Assembly (NCBI RefSeq): GCF_020400585.1
Contig: NZ_JAINVF010000011.1
Span: forward strand, 1 to 64,000
Source: Streptomyces sp. NK08204
GTDB lineage: Bacteria > Actinomycetota > Actinomycetes > Streptomycetales > Streptomycetaceae
Length of the DNA: 64,000 nucleotides
Reading direction: 5' to 3'
Positions 51,254 to 61,307 of the stretch are shown here, in pieces. The position numbers were made by a program, and so were the translations under genes. The notes beneath the pieces were generated by a model. It saw only the letters and a program-made list of their open reading frames with translations, did not search any database and was not told where the DNA came from. Each line of letters starts with the position of its first letter. Position 1 is the first letter of the stretch.

Positions 51254-52079
51254 ACTGCTCCTCCACCGCGGACGAGACGACCGTCGTGACCGCCTTGAAC
51301 GTCCGGATTCCCTCGTACATCGTGGCACTGGTGTACGCCACCTTGCGTTCTGCGACGCGGGCGACACCGGGCACGACGGTCGCGGCCATCGCCAGGTGCT
51401 CGGCGTCGAACTCCACGGCGACGGTGAACGGCCCGCCGACCAGCGGTTGGTGACGCACCGCCAGCTGTGCGGCCTCCTTGGCGGCGGCGCGGATGTCAGC
51501 GGCGGTGCGGGCCGGGGTGCGGCAGACGGCCGCGTACCGCGACACATGGTCCTTGACGGCGACCTTCAGCGCCTCGGGCGCGTAGCCGAGCGCGTCCTCG
51601 CAGGCCACGTCGTCACCGGTGACGAGGACGACCGGGACGCCGTACTCGGCGACGACGTGCGCGTTGAGCAGGCCCTCGCTGGCACGGACGTCGTTCAGCC
51701 ACACCCCGGTGATCTGGTTCGCGAGGTAGGTGTGGGCGAGGACGCCCTCCATGCCGGCGCCCGCGTGGTAGCCGACGAACGCGATACCGTCCACGTCACC
51801 GTGCTGGACGCCCTCCACCATGGAGAGCGCCTTGTGCCGGCCGGTGAGCATCTCCACGCGCTCGTCGAGCCGCTCCAGCAGCAGGTTGCGCATGGTCCAG
51901 TGGGCCTCGTTGACGAGCACCTGGTCGGCGCCGCCGTCGAAGAAGCCCTCGGCGGCGGCGTTCACGTCGGAGGTGAACATCGACCGGCACCGCTCCCACT
52001 GGGACGTCCCTGGCAGCACGTCGGCCGGCCAGGTGATGCCGGTGGCGCCTTCCATGTCCGCACTGATGAGGATTTTCAC
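51246..52079 (-). CDS. M55 D-aminopeptidase (DppA-like)
   Basis: A 277-residue M55 peptidase. The zinc ligands are visible in ISADMEGATGI (Asp and Glu), VNEAHWTMRNL (His) and GYHAGAGMEGVLAHTY (His), with TGDDVACEDALGY following. DppA-type enzymes remove N-terminal D-amino acids, for example from D-Ala-D-Ala. GTG at 52079 gives the family start VKILISADMEG with GGGACGGA upstream; ATG at 52094 is an alternative with no ribosome-binding site. It is the first gene of the peptidase operon. The 338 bases upstream to 52417 hold no gene I can support. Confidence 0.9.
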   Translation of the reverse strand: MKILISADMEGATGITWPADVLPGTSQWERCRSMFTSDVNAAAEGFFDGGADQVLVNEAHWTMRNLLLERLDERVEMLTGRHKALSMVEGVQHGDVDGIAFVGYHAGAGMEGVLAHTYLANQITGVWLNDVRASEGLLNAHVVAEYGVPVVLVTGDDVACEDALGYAPEALKVAVKDHVSRYAAVCRTPARTAADIRAAAKEAAQLAVRHQPLVGGPFTVAVEFDAEHLAMAATVVPGVARVAERKVAYTSATMYEGIRTFKAVTTVVSSAVEEQYG

Positions 52080-52417
52080 GCGAGTCCGTCCCATCGCTGA
52101 TCAGGAGCTTGCCGTCCGGCTGGTGACAGCAGTCTGCGACAGCATGCGGCGGAGACGGGGACTTCGTGACGGTTCGCATCACGCGTCGGCGAAGAATGCC
52201 TGGATCCGGGTCCCGTACGGCCAGAAGCCGCCGGGCGGGGCGAGTCGCCGGAGTACTGGACGGGACGTGCCGAGCAGGTTGCCGGCGAGACGGTCCGGGC
52301 GGTCGGTGCCCTGAGCACCCGGCAGTCCCCGGCGTCCAGGAACGCGGCCGGCGCGCGGCCGGACCGCCCGGAGGGGACACTGCCCCCACATGACCTGGCC
52401 CGATAGGGTGAAAGACG

Positions 52418-52918
52418 GTGAGCGAGGTCTCCCGGAACGGCACGCCGCTCGCCGACCGGCCGCTGGTGCTGACCACGTCGGTCGTGGTCGTCACCCTCGT
52501 CGGGCAGGGCTTCACCCTCGCCCCGGTCGTCCGCGCCTGGGGGATCGCCCTGGAGCCCGCGCACACGGCGCGTGAGGAGGCCGAGGCCCGCTCCCGTCTG
52601 ACCCACGCCGGTCTGGCCCGTCCGGAGGAGCTCGCCGAGCTGGAGGTCGTACCCGACGCCGTCCTCGACCGGCTCCGCCGCGGCCTGACCGCCCGCCTGA
52701 AGGACGCCCGGGGCCGCCTCGCCGGGAGCGACCGCGCCGACGGTACGGCCTCGGAGTCCGCCGACCGGGTCTACCGCCAGCTGCGCCGTGACCTGATCGC
52801 CGTCGAGACGACCGAGCTGCAGGGGCTGCTCTACGACGCCCACCGCATCAGCGACACGACCCGGCGCCGCCTCCAGCGCTCGCTGGACCTGGAGGAGGCC
52901 CGGCTCGCGGACGTCTGA
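52418..52918 (+). pseudogene. Truncated Na+/H+ antiporter (CPA1/NhaP C-terminal fragment)
   Basis: A 166-codon reading frame that starts in the last transmembrane helix of a CPA1-type Na+/H+ antiporter (DRPLVLTTSVVVVTLVGQGFT, then TLAPVVRAWGI). It continues through the helical cytoplasmic tail (EEAEARSRLTHAGLARPEEL, TTELQGLLYDAHRISDTTRR). The ten or so membrane helices that form the ion path are absent upstream, so it cannot transport. A GTG start and partial ribosome-binding site exist, so a tail-only protein could still be made. It is divergent from the peptidase operon. Confidence 0.7.
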
Positions 52919-52925
52919 GGGATCG

Positions 52926-52956
52926 CGGCGGCGTACCGCTCGGCGGTACGCCGCCG
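52926..52956. terminator. Hairpin after the truncated antiporter
   Basis: CGGCGGCGTACCG (52926-52938) pairs perfectly with CGGTACGCCGCCG (52944-52956), 13 bp with a 5-base loop, 7 bases past the stop codon. Confidence 0.7.
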
Positions 52957-53194
52957 GCCTCGGTCGCGCCCCGGACTCTTGCGCTCCACCACCCTCCCGG
53001 CCGCCGGGCCGGGGTTCCCACGGCGTGAGCTGTCCGCTCGGCAGGTCGCCGGGATACGCACACCAGTCTTAACGTGGTCTTGACGCGCTCGGAGGGCTCT
53101 CACGTAGGCCCAGGTGGCGCCGCCTGCATAGGCTGATGCGGCCGTCCGTGTGATGGCCGGAAAATCCCCCGCTGCACATCAGGAGAGCACGTCC

Positions 53195-55150
53195 ATGACC
53201 GCCACCGAACAGCCGCCGCCGAGCCGATTGCGGACGTGGATGCTGGAGGGCCTGTCCGACATGGGCAAGCACGGCGGCCCCCCGGGACCCCACGCCGAGC
53301 CCGAGGCGGCGCACAAGGGCCAGCGCTGGTACCGGGTGATGTGCCTGACCGGTGTCGACTACTTCTCCACCCTCGGTTACCAGCCCGGCATCGCGGCCCT
53401 CGCGGCCGGTCTGCTCTCCCCCGTCGCCACCCTCGTGCTCGTCGTCGTCACCCTGGCCGGCGCTCTTCCGGTGTACCGCCGGGTGGCCGAGGAGAGCCCG
53501 CACGGCGAGGGGTCCATCGCGATGCTGGAGCGGCTGCTCTCCTTCTGGAAGGGCAAGCTCTTCGTCCTGACCCTGCTGGGCTTCGCCGCCACCGACTTCC
53601 TGATCACCATCACGCTGTCGGCCGCCGACGCCTCCACCCACCTCATCGAGAACCCTCACCTGACGGGCGTGCTGCACGGTCAGCAGATGCTGATCACCCT
53701 GCTCCTGGTGGCCCTGCTGGGCGCGGTCTTCCTCAAGGGCTTCCTGGAGGCGATCGGTGTCGCGGTCGCCCTGGTGGTGGTCTATCTCGGCCTGAACGCC
53801 GTGGTCGTGATGGTCGGACTGTGGCACGTGCTCACCGCCGGGCACCTGGTCACCGACTGGACCGGCGCCCTGACCGCCGAGCACGGCAACGTCTTCGCCA
53901 TGGTCGGTGTGTCCCTGCTGGTCTTCCCGAAGCTGGCCCTCGGTCTGTCCGGCTTCGAGACCGGCGTCGCCGTGATGCCCCACGTCCAGGGCGACCAGGA
54001 CGACACCGAGGAGAACCCGAAGGGCCGGATCCGGGACACCAAGAAGCTGCTGACGGCCGCCGCGCTCATCATGAGCGTCTTCCTGATCGCCACCAGTTTC
54101 ATCACCACGGTGCTGATCCCGGCGAAGGAGTTCAAGCCCGGCGGCCAGGCCAACGGCCGCGCGCTCGCCTACCTCTCGCACGAGTACCTGGGCAGCGGCT
54201 TCGGCACGGTCTACGACATCTCGACCATCGCGATCCTGTGGTTCGCGGGCGCCTCCGCCATGGCCGGCCTGCTCAACCTCATGCCGCGCTACCTGCCCCG
54301 CTACGGCATGGCCCCGCACTGGGCCCGCGCCGTGCGCCCGATGGTCATCGTCTTCACCCTCGTCGCCTTCCTGGTCACGTGGATCTTCGACGCCAACGTC
54401 GACGCGCAGGGCGGCGCGTACGCCACGGGCGTGCTGGTGCTGATGTCCTCCGCGGCGATCGCGGTCACGATCGCCTCCCGCCGGGCCGCTCAGCGCGGCT
54501 GGACCGTCGCCTTCGCGACGGTGTCGGCGGTACTGCTCTACGTGACGGTCGCCAACGTCGTCGAGCGTCCGGACGGTGTGAAGATCGGTGCCTGTTTCAT
54601 CGTCGGCATCATGCTGATCTCACTGACGTCCCGGCTGGCCCGTGCCTTCGAGCTGCGTGTGACGAGTGTGACGCTCGACTCGATGGCGGAACGTTTCATC
54701 AGAGACATGGCCAGCCGCAAGATGCGGTTCATCGCCAACGAACCAGGCCGTCGCGACAAGGCCGAGTACCGAGACAAGATCGAGCAGATCCGGGCCGACA
54801 ACGACATGCCCGAGCAGGAGGACTTCGTCTTCGTCGAGGTCACGGTCACCGACCCCTCCGAGTTCGAGGCCGGGCTGACGGTCCGCGGCGAGGTCCTCCA
54901 CAACCGCTACCGCGTCCTGACGGTGGAGTCCTCCTCCATCCCCAATGCCCTCGCCGCGCTCGTCCTGCACGCCCGGAACATCACCGGCTGCACCCCGCAC
55001 ATCTACTTCGAGTGGACCGAGGGCAACCCCTTCGCCAACTTCCTGCGCTTCTTCCTCTTCGGTCAGGGCGAGGTCGCCCCCGTCACCCGCGAGGTCCTGC
55101 GCGAGGCGGAACCGGACCGGGTACGCCGGCCGCGGGTCCACACCGGCTGA
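53195..55150 (+). CDS. APC superfamily amino acid permease
   Basis: A 651-residue membrane protein. About twelve hydrophobic segments lie between residues 55 and 480, beginning with the APC helix-1 motif [22 protein letters not shown], where an unwound Gly-rich region binds substrate; [19 protein letters not shown] is the helix-6 equivalent. The last ~160 residues are a soluble cytoplasmic domain ([36 protein letters not shown]). It imports an amino acid or amine with protons or sodium. ATG at 53195 follows AGGAG at 11 bases. The preceding 238 bases contain the hairpin at 52926 and no other gene. Confidence 0.88.
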   Translation: MTATEQPPPSRLRTWMLEGLSDMGKHGGPPGPHAEPEAAHKGQRWYRVMCLTGVDYFSTLGYQPGIAALAAGLLSPVATLVLVVVTLAGALPVYRRVAEESPHGEGSIAMLERLLSFWKGKLFVLTLLGFAATDFLITITLSAADASTHLIENPHLTGVLHGQQMLITLLLVALLGAVFLKGFLEAIGVAVALVVVYLGLNAVVVMVGLWHVLTAGHLVTDWTGALTAEHGNVFAMVGVSLLVFPKLALGLSGFETGVAVMPHVQGDQDDTEENPKGRIRDTKKLLTAAALIMSVFLIATSFITTVLIPAKEFKPGGQANGRALAYLSHEYLGSGFGTVYDISTIAILWFAGASAMAGLLNLMPRYLPRYGMAPHWARAVRPMVIVFTLVAFLVTWIFDANVDAQGGAYATGVLVLMSSAAIAVTIASRRAAQRGWTVAFATVSAVLLYVTVANVVERPDGVKIGACFIVGIMLISLTSRLARAFELRVTSVTLDSMAERFIRDMASRKMRFIANEPGRRDKAEYRDKIEQIRADNDMPEQEDFVFVEVTVTDPSEFEAGLTVRGEVLHNRYRVLTVESSSIPNALAALVLHARNITGCTPHIYFEWTEGNPFANFLRFFLFGQGEVAPVTREVLREAEPDRVRRPRVHTG

Positions 55151-55246
55151 AGCCGCCGGGGCCCCAGACACCGCAGGTCAGCACCACGTCGGCCTGCGGA
55201 GTGGCGCCACGGTCCACGGCCACTCGGCACAGCACCCCGCCGGGCG

Positions 55247-55969
55247 TCACTCCCGTGCGAGGACGAACCAGCGGGCCGGAAGGTCGATGCGGGTGCCGTC
55301 CGCCATGTACTCGGTCTGCGGGAGTGCCGTGTCGCCGGAGGCGAGGATCTTCAGCCCGGCGGCACCGAGCAGGTGCGGGATCTCCTCGTCGGCGGCGTCG
55401 GCGGGCTTGAGGCCGTGGTGGATGACCCGGCGCAGCTTGGGCGGCGGGCCGTCGGGGCCGGACGCGGCACGCTGGAGCACCTCACGTGAGCCGGAGGTGA
55501 GTTCCACCACGAACGCCCGGCCCTCGGTGCCTATGATCTCGGCGACGGCGGCGGCGACCAGGGGGCGCGCGGCGGGCTCGCTCTGGTGGATGACGGCACG
55601 CATGTACACGTTGCTGTCGCCGAGGCGCTCGCGCAGGGCCCGTACGGCGTCCGTGTCGGTCAGGTCGAGTTGCTCGAACTCGACGACGGCGCCCTGCGGG
55701 GTGGCCCGGCGGGCGTGCTCGACGGCCGCGTGCGTGAGGTCGACGCCGACGGCGCGGGCGAACCGGGTGGCCAGGTAGCGGGTCTGGGTGCCGTTGCCGC
55801 AGCCGAGGTCGACGACGGTGAGCGCGGTGTCCGCGTACGGCAGGAGCAGTTCGCTGTGCGGCTCGGCGGCCAGCGAGGGGTCGGAGTCCCAGATCGCCTC
55901 GCCGGGGGTGTCGGAGGTATCTCGCCAGTAGCTCTCCCAGGCGTTGCGGTAGTCGTCCGAGACGTTCAT
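55247..55969 (-). CDS. SAM-dependent methyltransferase (thiopurine-methyltransferase-like)
   Basis: A 240-residue class I methyltransferase. The N-terminal YRNAWESYWRDTSDTPGEAIWDSDP is a lid found in a distinct actinobacterial subgroup. Motif I is VVDLGCGNGTQTRYLATRF at about 52-70, then AVGVDLTHAAVEHARRA. A Met/His-containing VYMRAVIHQSEP follows. The substrate is unknown. ATG at 55969 follows GGGGAGAT at 5 bases. It converges with the APC permease gene. Confidence 0.85.
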   Translation of the reverse strand: MNVSDDYRNAWESYWRDTSDTPGEAIWDSDPSLAAEPHSELLLPYADTALTVVDLGCGNGTQTRYLATRFARAVGVDLTHAAVEHARRATPQGAVVEFEQLDLTDTDAVRALRERLGDSNVYMRAVIHQSEPAARPLVAAAVAEIIGTEGRAFVVELTSGSREVLQRAASGPDGPPPKLRRVIHHGLKPADAADEEIPHLLGAAGLKILASGDTALPQTEYMADGTRIDLPARWFVLARE

Positions 55970-56072
55970 GCGATCTCCCCACGTCGGTTCCGTGATCGGA
56001 ATATCGCGGTCATCGGCGGTTCGGCAAGGGGCGGGAGTGAACCGCGTCGTTCGTGCGGCCCCGGCCCGCCGG

Positions 56073-58595
56073 TCACCTGACGGACTGCTCGAACCAGACG
56101 GTCTTGCGGTGACCGCTCGCGCCGGCGCCCCATTCACGGGCCAGGCGGCTGACCACGCGCAGGCCCCGCCCCGACTCGTCGTCGGGGCCGGCGGCGAGCA
56201 GGGCGGGCAGGGCGGGTTCTGCGTCGGTGACCTCGAACAGCAGGGCGTCGGCGCGGATCAGGCGCAGGCCGACCGGTTCGTCGCCCGCGTGCCGGACGGC
56301 GTTGGTGACGACCTCGCTGACCAGCAGCTGAGCGGTCTCCACGGCCTGCGGCAGGTCCCACTGGAGCAGCCGGTCACGGACCAGGCGGCGGGCGCGTGCG
56401 ACCTCGCGCGGGTCGGCGGCCAGCCGCCACTCGGCGACGTGCTCGTCGGGGATGCCGTTGAGCCGGGCCATGAGCAGGGCGACGTCGTCCTTGCGGCCGC
56501 CGCGGGTGTTCAGGGCACGGATGATGGTGTCGCAGGCGTCGTCCATGGAGGCGGCGGGGTGTGCGGCGGATTCGCACAGCGCGGCGAGGCCCTCGCCGAT
56601 GTCGCAGCCGCGCACCTCGACGAGACCGTCGGTGCACAGCACGAGCCGGTCGCCGGGCGCGACGCGGACGCGGACGGCCTCGAAGGGGACGCCGCCGACA
56701 CCGATGGGCGCGCCGGTGGGCAGGTCGAGGAGTTGGCTGCGGCCGTCCTCGGCGCGTACCAGGACGGGCGGGATGTGTCCGGCGTTGGCGAGGTGGAGTT
56801 CGCCGATGATCGGGTCGTAGACCGCGTACAGGCAGGTGGCGAGGTAGTTCTCGCCGAGCCGGCGGGCGAGGTCGTCCAGGTTGCGCAGCAGGTGCGCGGG
56901 CGGGGTCTCCATGGCGGCCATGGTCTGTACGGCGGTACGCAACTGGCCCATCATCGCGGCTGAGTTGAGGCCATGGCCCATGACGTCACCGACGACGAGG
57001 GCGGTGCGGGATCCGGGGAGTTTGATGGTGTCGAACCAGTCGCCGCCGATCCTGCCGAGCCGGGTGCCGGGCAGGTAGCGGGTGGCGATGTCGCAACCGG
57101 CCATCCGCGGGCTGACCTTCGGCAGCATGCTGTCCTGGAGGGTGTCGGCGACGTTCTCCTGGTAGGTGTACATGCGGGCGTTGTCGAGGACGAGCCCTGC
57201 GCGGGCGGCGAGTTCGGCGCCGGTGGTGCGGTCCATGTCGTCGAAGGGCACGCGGTCCGGGCGGCGCAGCAGCACCATGAAACCGAGCACGACGTTGCGT
57301 GCCTTGAGCGGGACGATCAGCAGGGAGCGGCCGCTGATGAGCGGCCTGAGATCGCGTTTCTCGAACTCGCCGGCGACGCGGTCGCCCAGTTCGTCGCTGA
57401 TCCTCGGGATGAGCACGGGTTCGCCGCTGACCATGCACTGGTAGAACGGGGTGTGTTCGGGGAAGGCGAAGGTCTCGCCCACGGGCACGGTGTCGTCCCA
57501 GCGGCCGGGTTCGTCGTTGTGTTCGACCCAGACGCGGTGCATGACGGTGCTGGCGTCCGGCGGGCCCTCGGGGAAGCCCTCGCCGGCGAGGACGGCGGCG
57601 CGCAGGTGGGTACCGGCGAAGTCAGCGAAGCGGGGGACGGCGGCACTGGTGACCTCGCGGATGGTCTCGCCGAGGTCGAGGGAGGTGCCGATGCCGGAGC
57701 TGACCTCGTTGAGGAATTCCAGGCGTTCGCGTACGGCCGCGTGCTCGAGGTCCTGTTCGGCGTCGGCGGGAATGACGGCGGCGGCCCGGTCGCGGGGCGC
57801 GGCGGCTTCGGTGCGCCTGCGTGCGGCGCGGCGGGGCACGCCCCAGTACGGGGTGACCGGCACCTGTTCGAGCTGGCTGAACTCCAGGACGGGATAGCCG
57901 AGTTCCATGATCTGGGAGACGATGCGGCTGCTCAGTCCCGGGCCCATGTTGGGGAGGATCTCGGGCAGGCGGCGTTCGAGCTCTTCGGCGGCGGGCAGTT
58001 CGGTGTGGCGGGCGAAGCCGGGTGAGACGCGCTCGGCGGTCTCGTCGTGGCCGCGCTCGTCGCGCAGCCGGGTGGCGTCGGCGGCGAGCACCAGGAGCCG
58101 GGTGGTTCCGGGGCCCACGAGCGGGTAGGCCCACCAGAGCACGTCGAGGCGGTCCTGGCCCGCGGGGTCCGGGTCCGGCTGCCCGGACGGAACCGATTGG
58201 TCCTTGCCGTGCGGCTGCTCGTCCCGGTACGGGAAGAGGCGGGCGCGGCCCGCGGTCGGGTAGGCGGTGCGGCCGCCGAGCGAGGCCTCCAGGTGGGGCC
58301 CTGACCCGTCGCAGGACGGGCAGGAGGCGTAGGACGGGCAGGAGGCGTAGGACGGGCAGGCGTCCGGGACGGTGTCGCCGGGGAGGTCCTCGCAGAACGC
58401 TCCGGAGACGGGCAGCAGGTCCAGGGCGGGGCGCCCGACGGCGTCCTGGCGGCTGATGCCGAACAGCCTGCGCGCGCCGCTGCTCCAGTGGGAGACCTGG
58501 CCGTCGCGGTCGACGACGACCACGGCCAGCGGAATCCGGCCGGCGTCGTCGGCGCCGCGGCCGGGAAGTGAGTCCCGCTCGCTGCCACCGTCCAT
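56073..58595 (-). CDS. PAS-GAF-SpoIIE phosphatase-HATPase regulator with Cys insert
   Basis: An 840-residue cytoplasmic regulator. A PAS-like domain (about 18-75) is followed by a Cys cluster in which CPSY and ASCPS repeat (Cys80, 86, 92, 95). A GAF domain spans about 290-470. The PP2C/SpoIIE domain (about 490-710) keeps its metal motifs RIGGDWFD, VVGDVMGHG, LCTDGLVE and DDVALL. A HATPase anti-sigma-kinase domain (about 720-835) has LLVSEVVTNAVRHAGD and ESGRGLRVV. It probably dephosphorylates an anti-sigma antagonist and may phosphorylate one. ATG at 58595 follows GGAGAGAGGG; ATG at 58616 is the alternative. Confidence 0.88.
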   Translation of the reverse strand: MDGGSERDSLPGRGADDAGRIPLAVVVVDRDGQVSHWSSGARRLFGISRQDAVGRPALDLLPVSGAFCEDLPGDTVPDACPSYASCPSYASCPSCDGSGPHLEASLGGRTAYPTAGRARLFPYRDEQPHGKDQSVPSGQPDPDPAGQDRLDVLWWAYPLVGPGTTRLLVLAADATRLRDERGHDETAERVSPGFARHTELPAAEELERRLPEILPNMGPGLSSRIVSQIMELGYPVLEFSQLEQVPVTPYWGVPRRAARRRTEAAAPRDRAAAVIPADAEQDLEHAAVRERLEFLNEVSSGIGTSLDLGETIREVTSAAVPRFADFAGTHLRAAVLAGEGFPEGPPDASTVMHRVWVEHNDEPGRWDDTVPVGETFAFPEHTPFYQCMVSGEPVLIPRISDELGDRVAGEFEKRDLRPLISGRSLLIVPLKARNVVLGFMVLLRRPDRVPFDDMDRTTGAELAARAGLVLDNARMYTYQENVADTLQDSMLPKVSPRMAGCDIATRYLPGTRLGRIGGDWFDTIKLPGSRTALVVGDVMGHGLNSAAMMGQLRTAVQTMAAMETPPAHLLRNLDDLARRLGENYLATCLYAVYDPIIGELHLANAGHIPPVLVRAEDGRSQLLDLPTGAPIGVGGVPFEAVRVRVAPGDRLVLCTDGLVEVRGCDIGEGLAALCESAAHPAASMDDACDTIIRALNTRGGRKDDVALLMARLNGIPDEHVAEWRLAADPREVARARRLVRDRLLQWDLPQAVETAQLLVSEVVTNAVRHAGDEPVGLRLIRADALLFEVTDAEPALPALLAAGPDDESGRGLRVVSRLAREWGAGASGHRKTVWFEQSVR

Positions 58596-58700
58596 GGCCA
58601 GGCCCTCTCTCCGCATGGCTGTCCGCAAACGATCTGTGCCGCCCGCCACTACGGTACGGCGGCGACCGGCGGCGATGTGGGGCAATCGTGGAATTGGATG

Positions 58701-61127
58701 TCAGTCCTCGTGCCCCAGTTGGAGGTCCCGTTCGGTGCGTCCGCCGCCCGCGACCTGCAGGACGGTGGCGACCGGCGGGTAGCCGGCGGCGATGACGGTG
58801 TACTCGCCGGAGGACAGGTCCACGAACCGGAACGATCCGTCGGGTCCCGTGGTGAGGGTGTCCACGACGTTCCCGGCGGCGTCGAGCAGGGTCACGCGCG
58901 CGTCCTCCACGGGGCGTCCGCCGCCGGCCCGGACGGTGCCCTTGAGCACGGCACCGCCGGCGAGTTCGACGTCCTGGCGGGTCTCCCGGGATGCCTGGAC
59001 GGTGACGGGGAGTGCGGCGGGCCGGAAGGCGGGGGCGCTGGCGGCGAGGGTGTACTCGCCGGCGACCAGTTCGCAGATGACGTAGCCGCCCTCCCGGCCG
59101 CTGCGGGTGGCGGCGACGACCTCGCCGTGGACGTTGGTGAGGGTGACGGTGGCGTCCCGGACGGGGGTGCCGTCGGCGGTGAGCACACTGCCGGCGAGGC
59201 GTCCGGCGCCGCCGAGGACGACGTCGAGCTCGACGGGGCGTTCGCCGACGGTGACGGAGACGGCCTGCGGCTGGTGGCCGCCGGCGGCGGCGATCAGGAC
59301 GTACGCCCCGGAGCCGGGGGTGGCGAGCGCGTACCGTCCGTCGTCGCCGCTCGCACCCCGGCCGATCTGCTGTCCCGCGACGTCGATGAGGGTGAGCGCC
59401 GCGCGGGGCACCACGGTCCCGTCGGGGTGCTGCACCGTGCCGCAGACGGGGATTCCCGCGGCGTACGGTGAACGGGCGTGCGGAACGGTGGTGTTCACCG
59501 AAAGCGGCGCGGTCTCCGGGTCGGTGGCGGGGGCGTTGTGGGACACCAGCGGTTTCTCCTTGAGGAAGAAGGCGATGAGCAGGCCGAGGACGAGCACCGG
59601 GACCAAGTAGAGGAAGATCCGGGGCATCGCGTCGGCGTAGGCGCGGACGTAGGCGTCGCGCAGCGCCGGGGGCAGGGCGTGCACGAGCTGCGGGGTGAGG
59701 GACTCGGCGTCGGGCAGCGGGCCGCCCCCGCGCGCGGGCAGTTCCCGGTGCAGGGCGTCGGTGAGCCGGCCCGAGAAGAGGGTGCCGAACACGGCGGCGC
59801 CGACGCTGCCGCCGATCTGCCGGAAGTAGTTGTTGGCGCTGGTGGCGGTGCCGAGGTCGGCGGCGCGGACGGAGTTCTGCACGGCGAGGACCAGGACGGG
59901 CAGCACCATGCCGATGCCCGCGCCGAGCAGGGCCATCCAGACGCTGTACTGGAGGCGGGGCGTGTCGGCTTCGAGGCGGGACAGCAGCCACATGCCGGCG
60001 GCGGCGAGGGCGCAGCCGAGCACGGGGAAGATCCGGTAGCGGCCGGTACGGCTGATGAGTTGTCCGCACAGGATGGAGGCGCCGACGATGCCGGCCATCA
60101 TGGGCAGCATCAGCAGTCCCGAGCCGGTGGCGCTGGCCCCGTCGACCATCTGCAGGAAGGTCGGCAGATAGCTGGCGGCACCGAACAGGGCGACTCCGGT
60201 GACGAGGCCGATCAGGCCGCTGATGTTGAAGACGGAGTCCTTGAACAGCCTCAGCGGAATGAGGGGTTCGGCGGCGAAGCGCTCGGCGGCGAGGAAGAGG
60301 ACGGTGGCGGCGAGGGCGCCCGCGCCGAGGCCGAGGATCTGCCGGGAGCCCCAGGCGTATTCGGTGCCGCCCCAGCTCGTCAGCAGGACCAGACAGGTCG
60401 AGGCGGCGGCCAGCAGCAGCGCGCCGGGCACGTCGAGGCGGGCGCGGCCTTGCCGCCTGGGCAGTTTGAGGACGGCGGTGACGACGGCCAGCGTGATCAG
60501 ACCGAAGGGCACGTTGACGTAGAAGCACCAGCGCCAGGAGAGGTGGTCGGTGAAGTAACCGCCGAGCAGGGGGCCGGCGACGGAGGCGAGGCCGAAGGCC
60601 GCACCGATCAGGCCCATGTACCGGCCGCGTCGGCGGGGCGGCACGATGTCGGCGATGATCGCCTGCACACCGATCATGAGGCCGCCCGCGCCGACGCCCT
60701 GGAGGGCGCGGAAGGCGATCAACTGGTCCATGCTCTGGGCGCGGCCGGCGAGCGCGGAGCCGACGACGAAGACCAGGATCGCGAACTGGAAGACGCCCTT
60801 GCGGCCGACGAGGTCGCCGAGTTTGCCGTACAAGGGCAGGCCGATGGTGGAGGTGAGCAGGTAGGCGGTGATCGCCCAGGACATCCTGTCCAGGCCGTGC
60901 AGGTCGCCGACGATCCTCGGCAGCGCGGTGGCGACGATCATCTGGTCCAGCGCCGCCAGGAGCAGCGCGAGCATGAGCCCGAAGAAGACCAGCCGCACCC
61001 GGCGCGGGCCGAGTCCGTCGGCCGGGACGGCGGGTGGCTGGGGCGGCGTGGCCGTCTCCCGCGTCGCCTCCAGCGCCGTCGCCGGTGGCTCGACCGGTGC
61101 GTCCTCCACCAGAGTCGTCCCGCCCAC
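58701..61127 (-). CDS. DHA2 MFS exporter fused to three carboxypeptidase-regulatory-like domains
   Basis: An 808-residue fusion. Residues about 45-515 are a 14-helix drug:proton antiporter with [32 protein letters not shown] (motif A) and [20 protein letters not shown] (motif C). After the last helix and a short linker come three ~75-residue beta-sandwich repeats (about 560-630, 635-705, 715-795) of the CarboxypepD_reg type, each with the G-x-V-x-(D/G)-G...V-x-D-A-x-V-x-L pattern and a GxYVI or GSFRFVDL turn. These would face the outside and may bind cell-wall or extracellular polymer. It is not preceded by a TetR gene. Confidence 0.9.
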   Translation of the reverse strand: MGGTTLVEDAPVEPPATALEATRETATPPQPPAVPADGLGPRRVRLVFFGLMLALLLAALDQMIVATALPRIVGDLHGLDRMSWAITAYLLTSTIGLPLYGKLGDLVGRKGVFQFAILVFVVGSALAGRAQSMDQLIAFRALQGVGAGGLMIGVQAIIADIVPPRRRGRYMGLIGAAFGLASVAGPLLGGYFTDHLSWRWCFYVNVPFGLITLAVVTAVLKLPRRQGRARLDVPGALLLAAASTCLVLLTSWGGTEYAWGSRQILGLGAGALAATVLFLAAERFAAEPLIPLRLFKDSVFNISGLIGLVTGVALFGAASYLPTFLQMVDGASATGSGLLMLPMMAGIVGASILCGQLISRTGRYRIFPVLGCALAAAGMWLLSRLEADTPRLQYSVWMALLGAGIGMVLPVLVLAVQNSVRAADLGTATSANNYFRQIGGSVGAAVFGTLFSGRLTDALHRELPARGGGPLPDAESLTPQLVHALPPALRDAYVRAYADAMPRIFLYLVPVLVLGLLIAFFLKEKPLVSHNAPATDPETAPLSVNTTVPHARSPYAAGIPVCGTVQHPDGTVVPRAALTLIDVAGQQIGRGASGDDGRYALATPGSGAYVLIAAAGGHQPQAVSVTVGERPVELDVVLGGAGRLAGSVLTADGTPVRDATVTLTNVHGEVVAATRSGREGGYVICELVAGEYTLAASAPAFRPAALPVTVQASRETRQDVELAGGAVLKGTVRAGGGRPVEDARVTLLDAAGNVVDTLTTGPDGSFRFVDLSSGEYTVIAAGYPPVATVLQVAGGGRTERDLQLGHED

Positions 61128-61264
61128 GTGCCGCTCCCCTCGTCGCGTCCGTCACACAATTCCCGCGTAAGACGACAACTGCGAACAAGTACGGCGAGTT
61201 ACGGCATGGCCCGGGGCGGGCGGGAGATGCACTCGAACCGGTGACGGTGAGCCGTGAGGGCGAA

Positions 61265-61294
61265 CCGGTGAAGGGGACAACACCCCTTCACCGG
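61265..61294 (-). terminator. Hairpin between SRPBCC and MFS fusion genes
   Basis: CCGGTGAAGGGG (61265-61276) pairs perfectly over 12 bp with CCCCTTCACCGG (61283-61294), loop ACAACA. It lies 14 bases past the SRPBCC stop codon and upstream of the MFS gene, so the two are separate transcripts. Confidence 0.75.
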
Positions 61295-61307
61295 GCGGTC
61301 CTTGTGG

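Noticed and set aside
52179-52391. A 70-codon minus-strand ORF ending GGFWPYGTRIQAFF before the M55 gene
   Set aside because: No start with a ribosome-binding site and no recognisable family; too short to support as a gene or remnant.
57622-61188. A 1188-codon open frame on the minus strand covering two genes
   Set aside because: It is an off-frame shadow of the phosphatase and MFS fusion genes, rich in Arg and Pro and with no domain; the real frames carry complete motifs.
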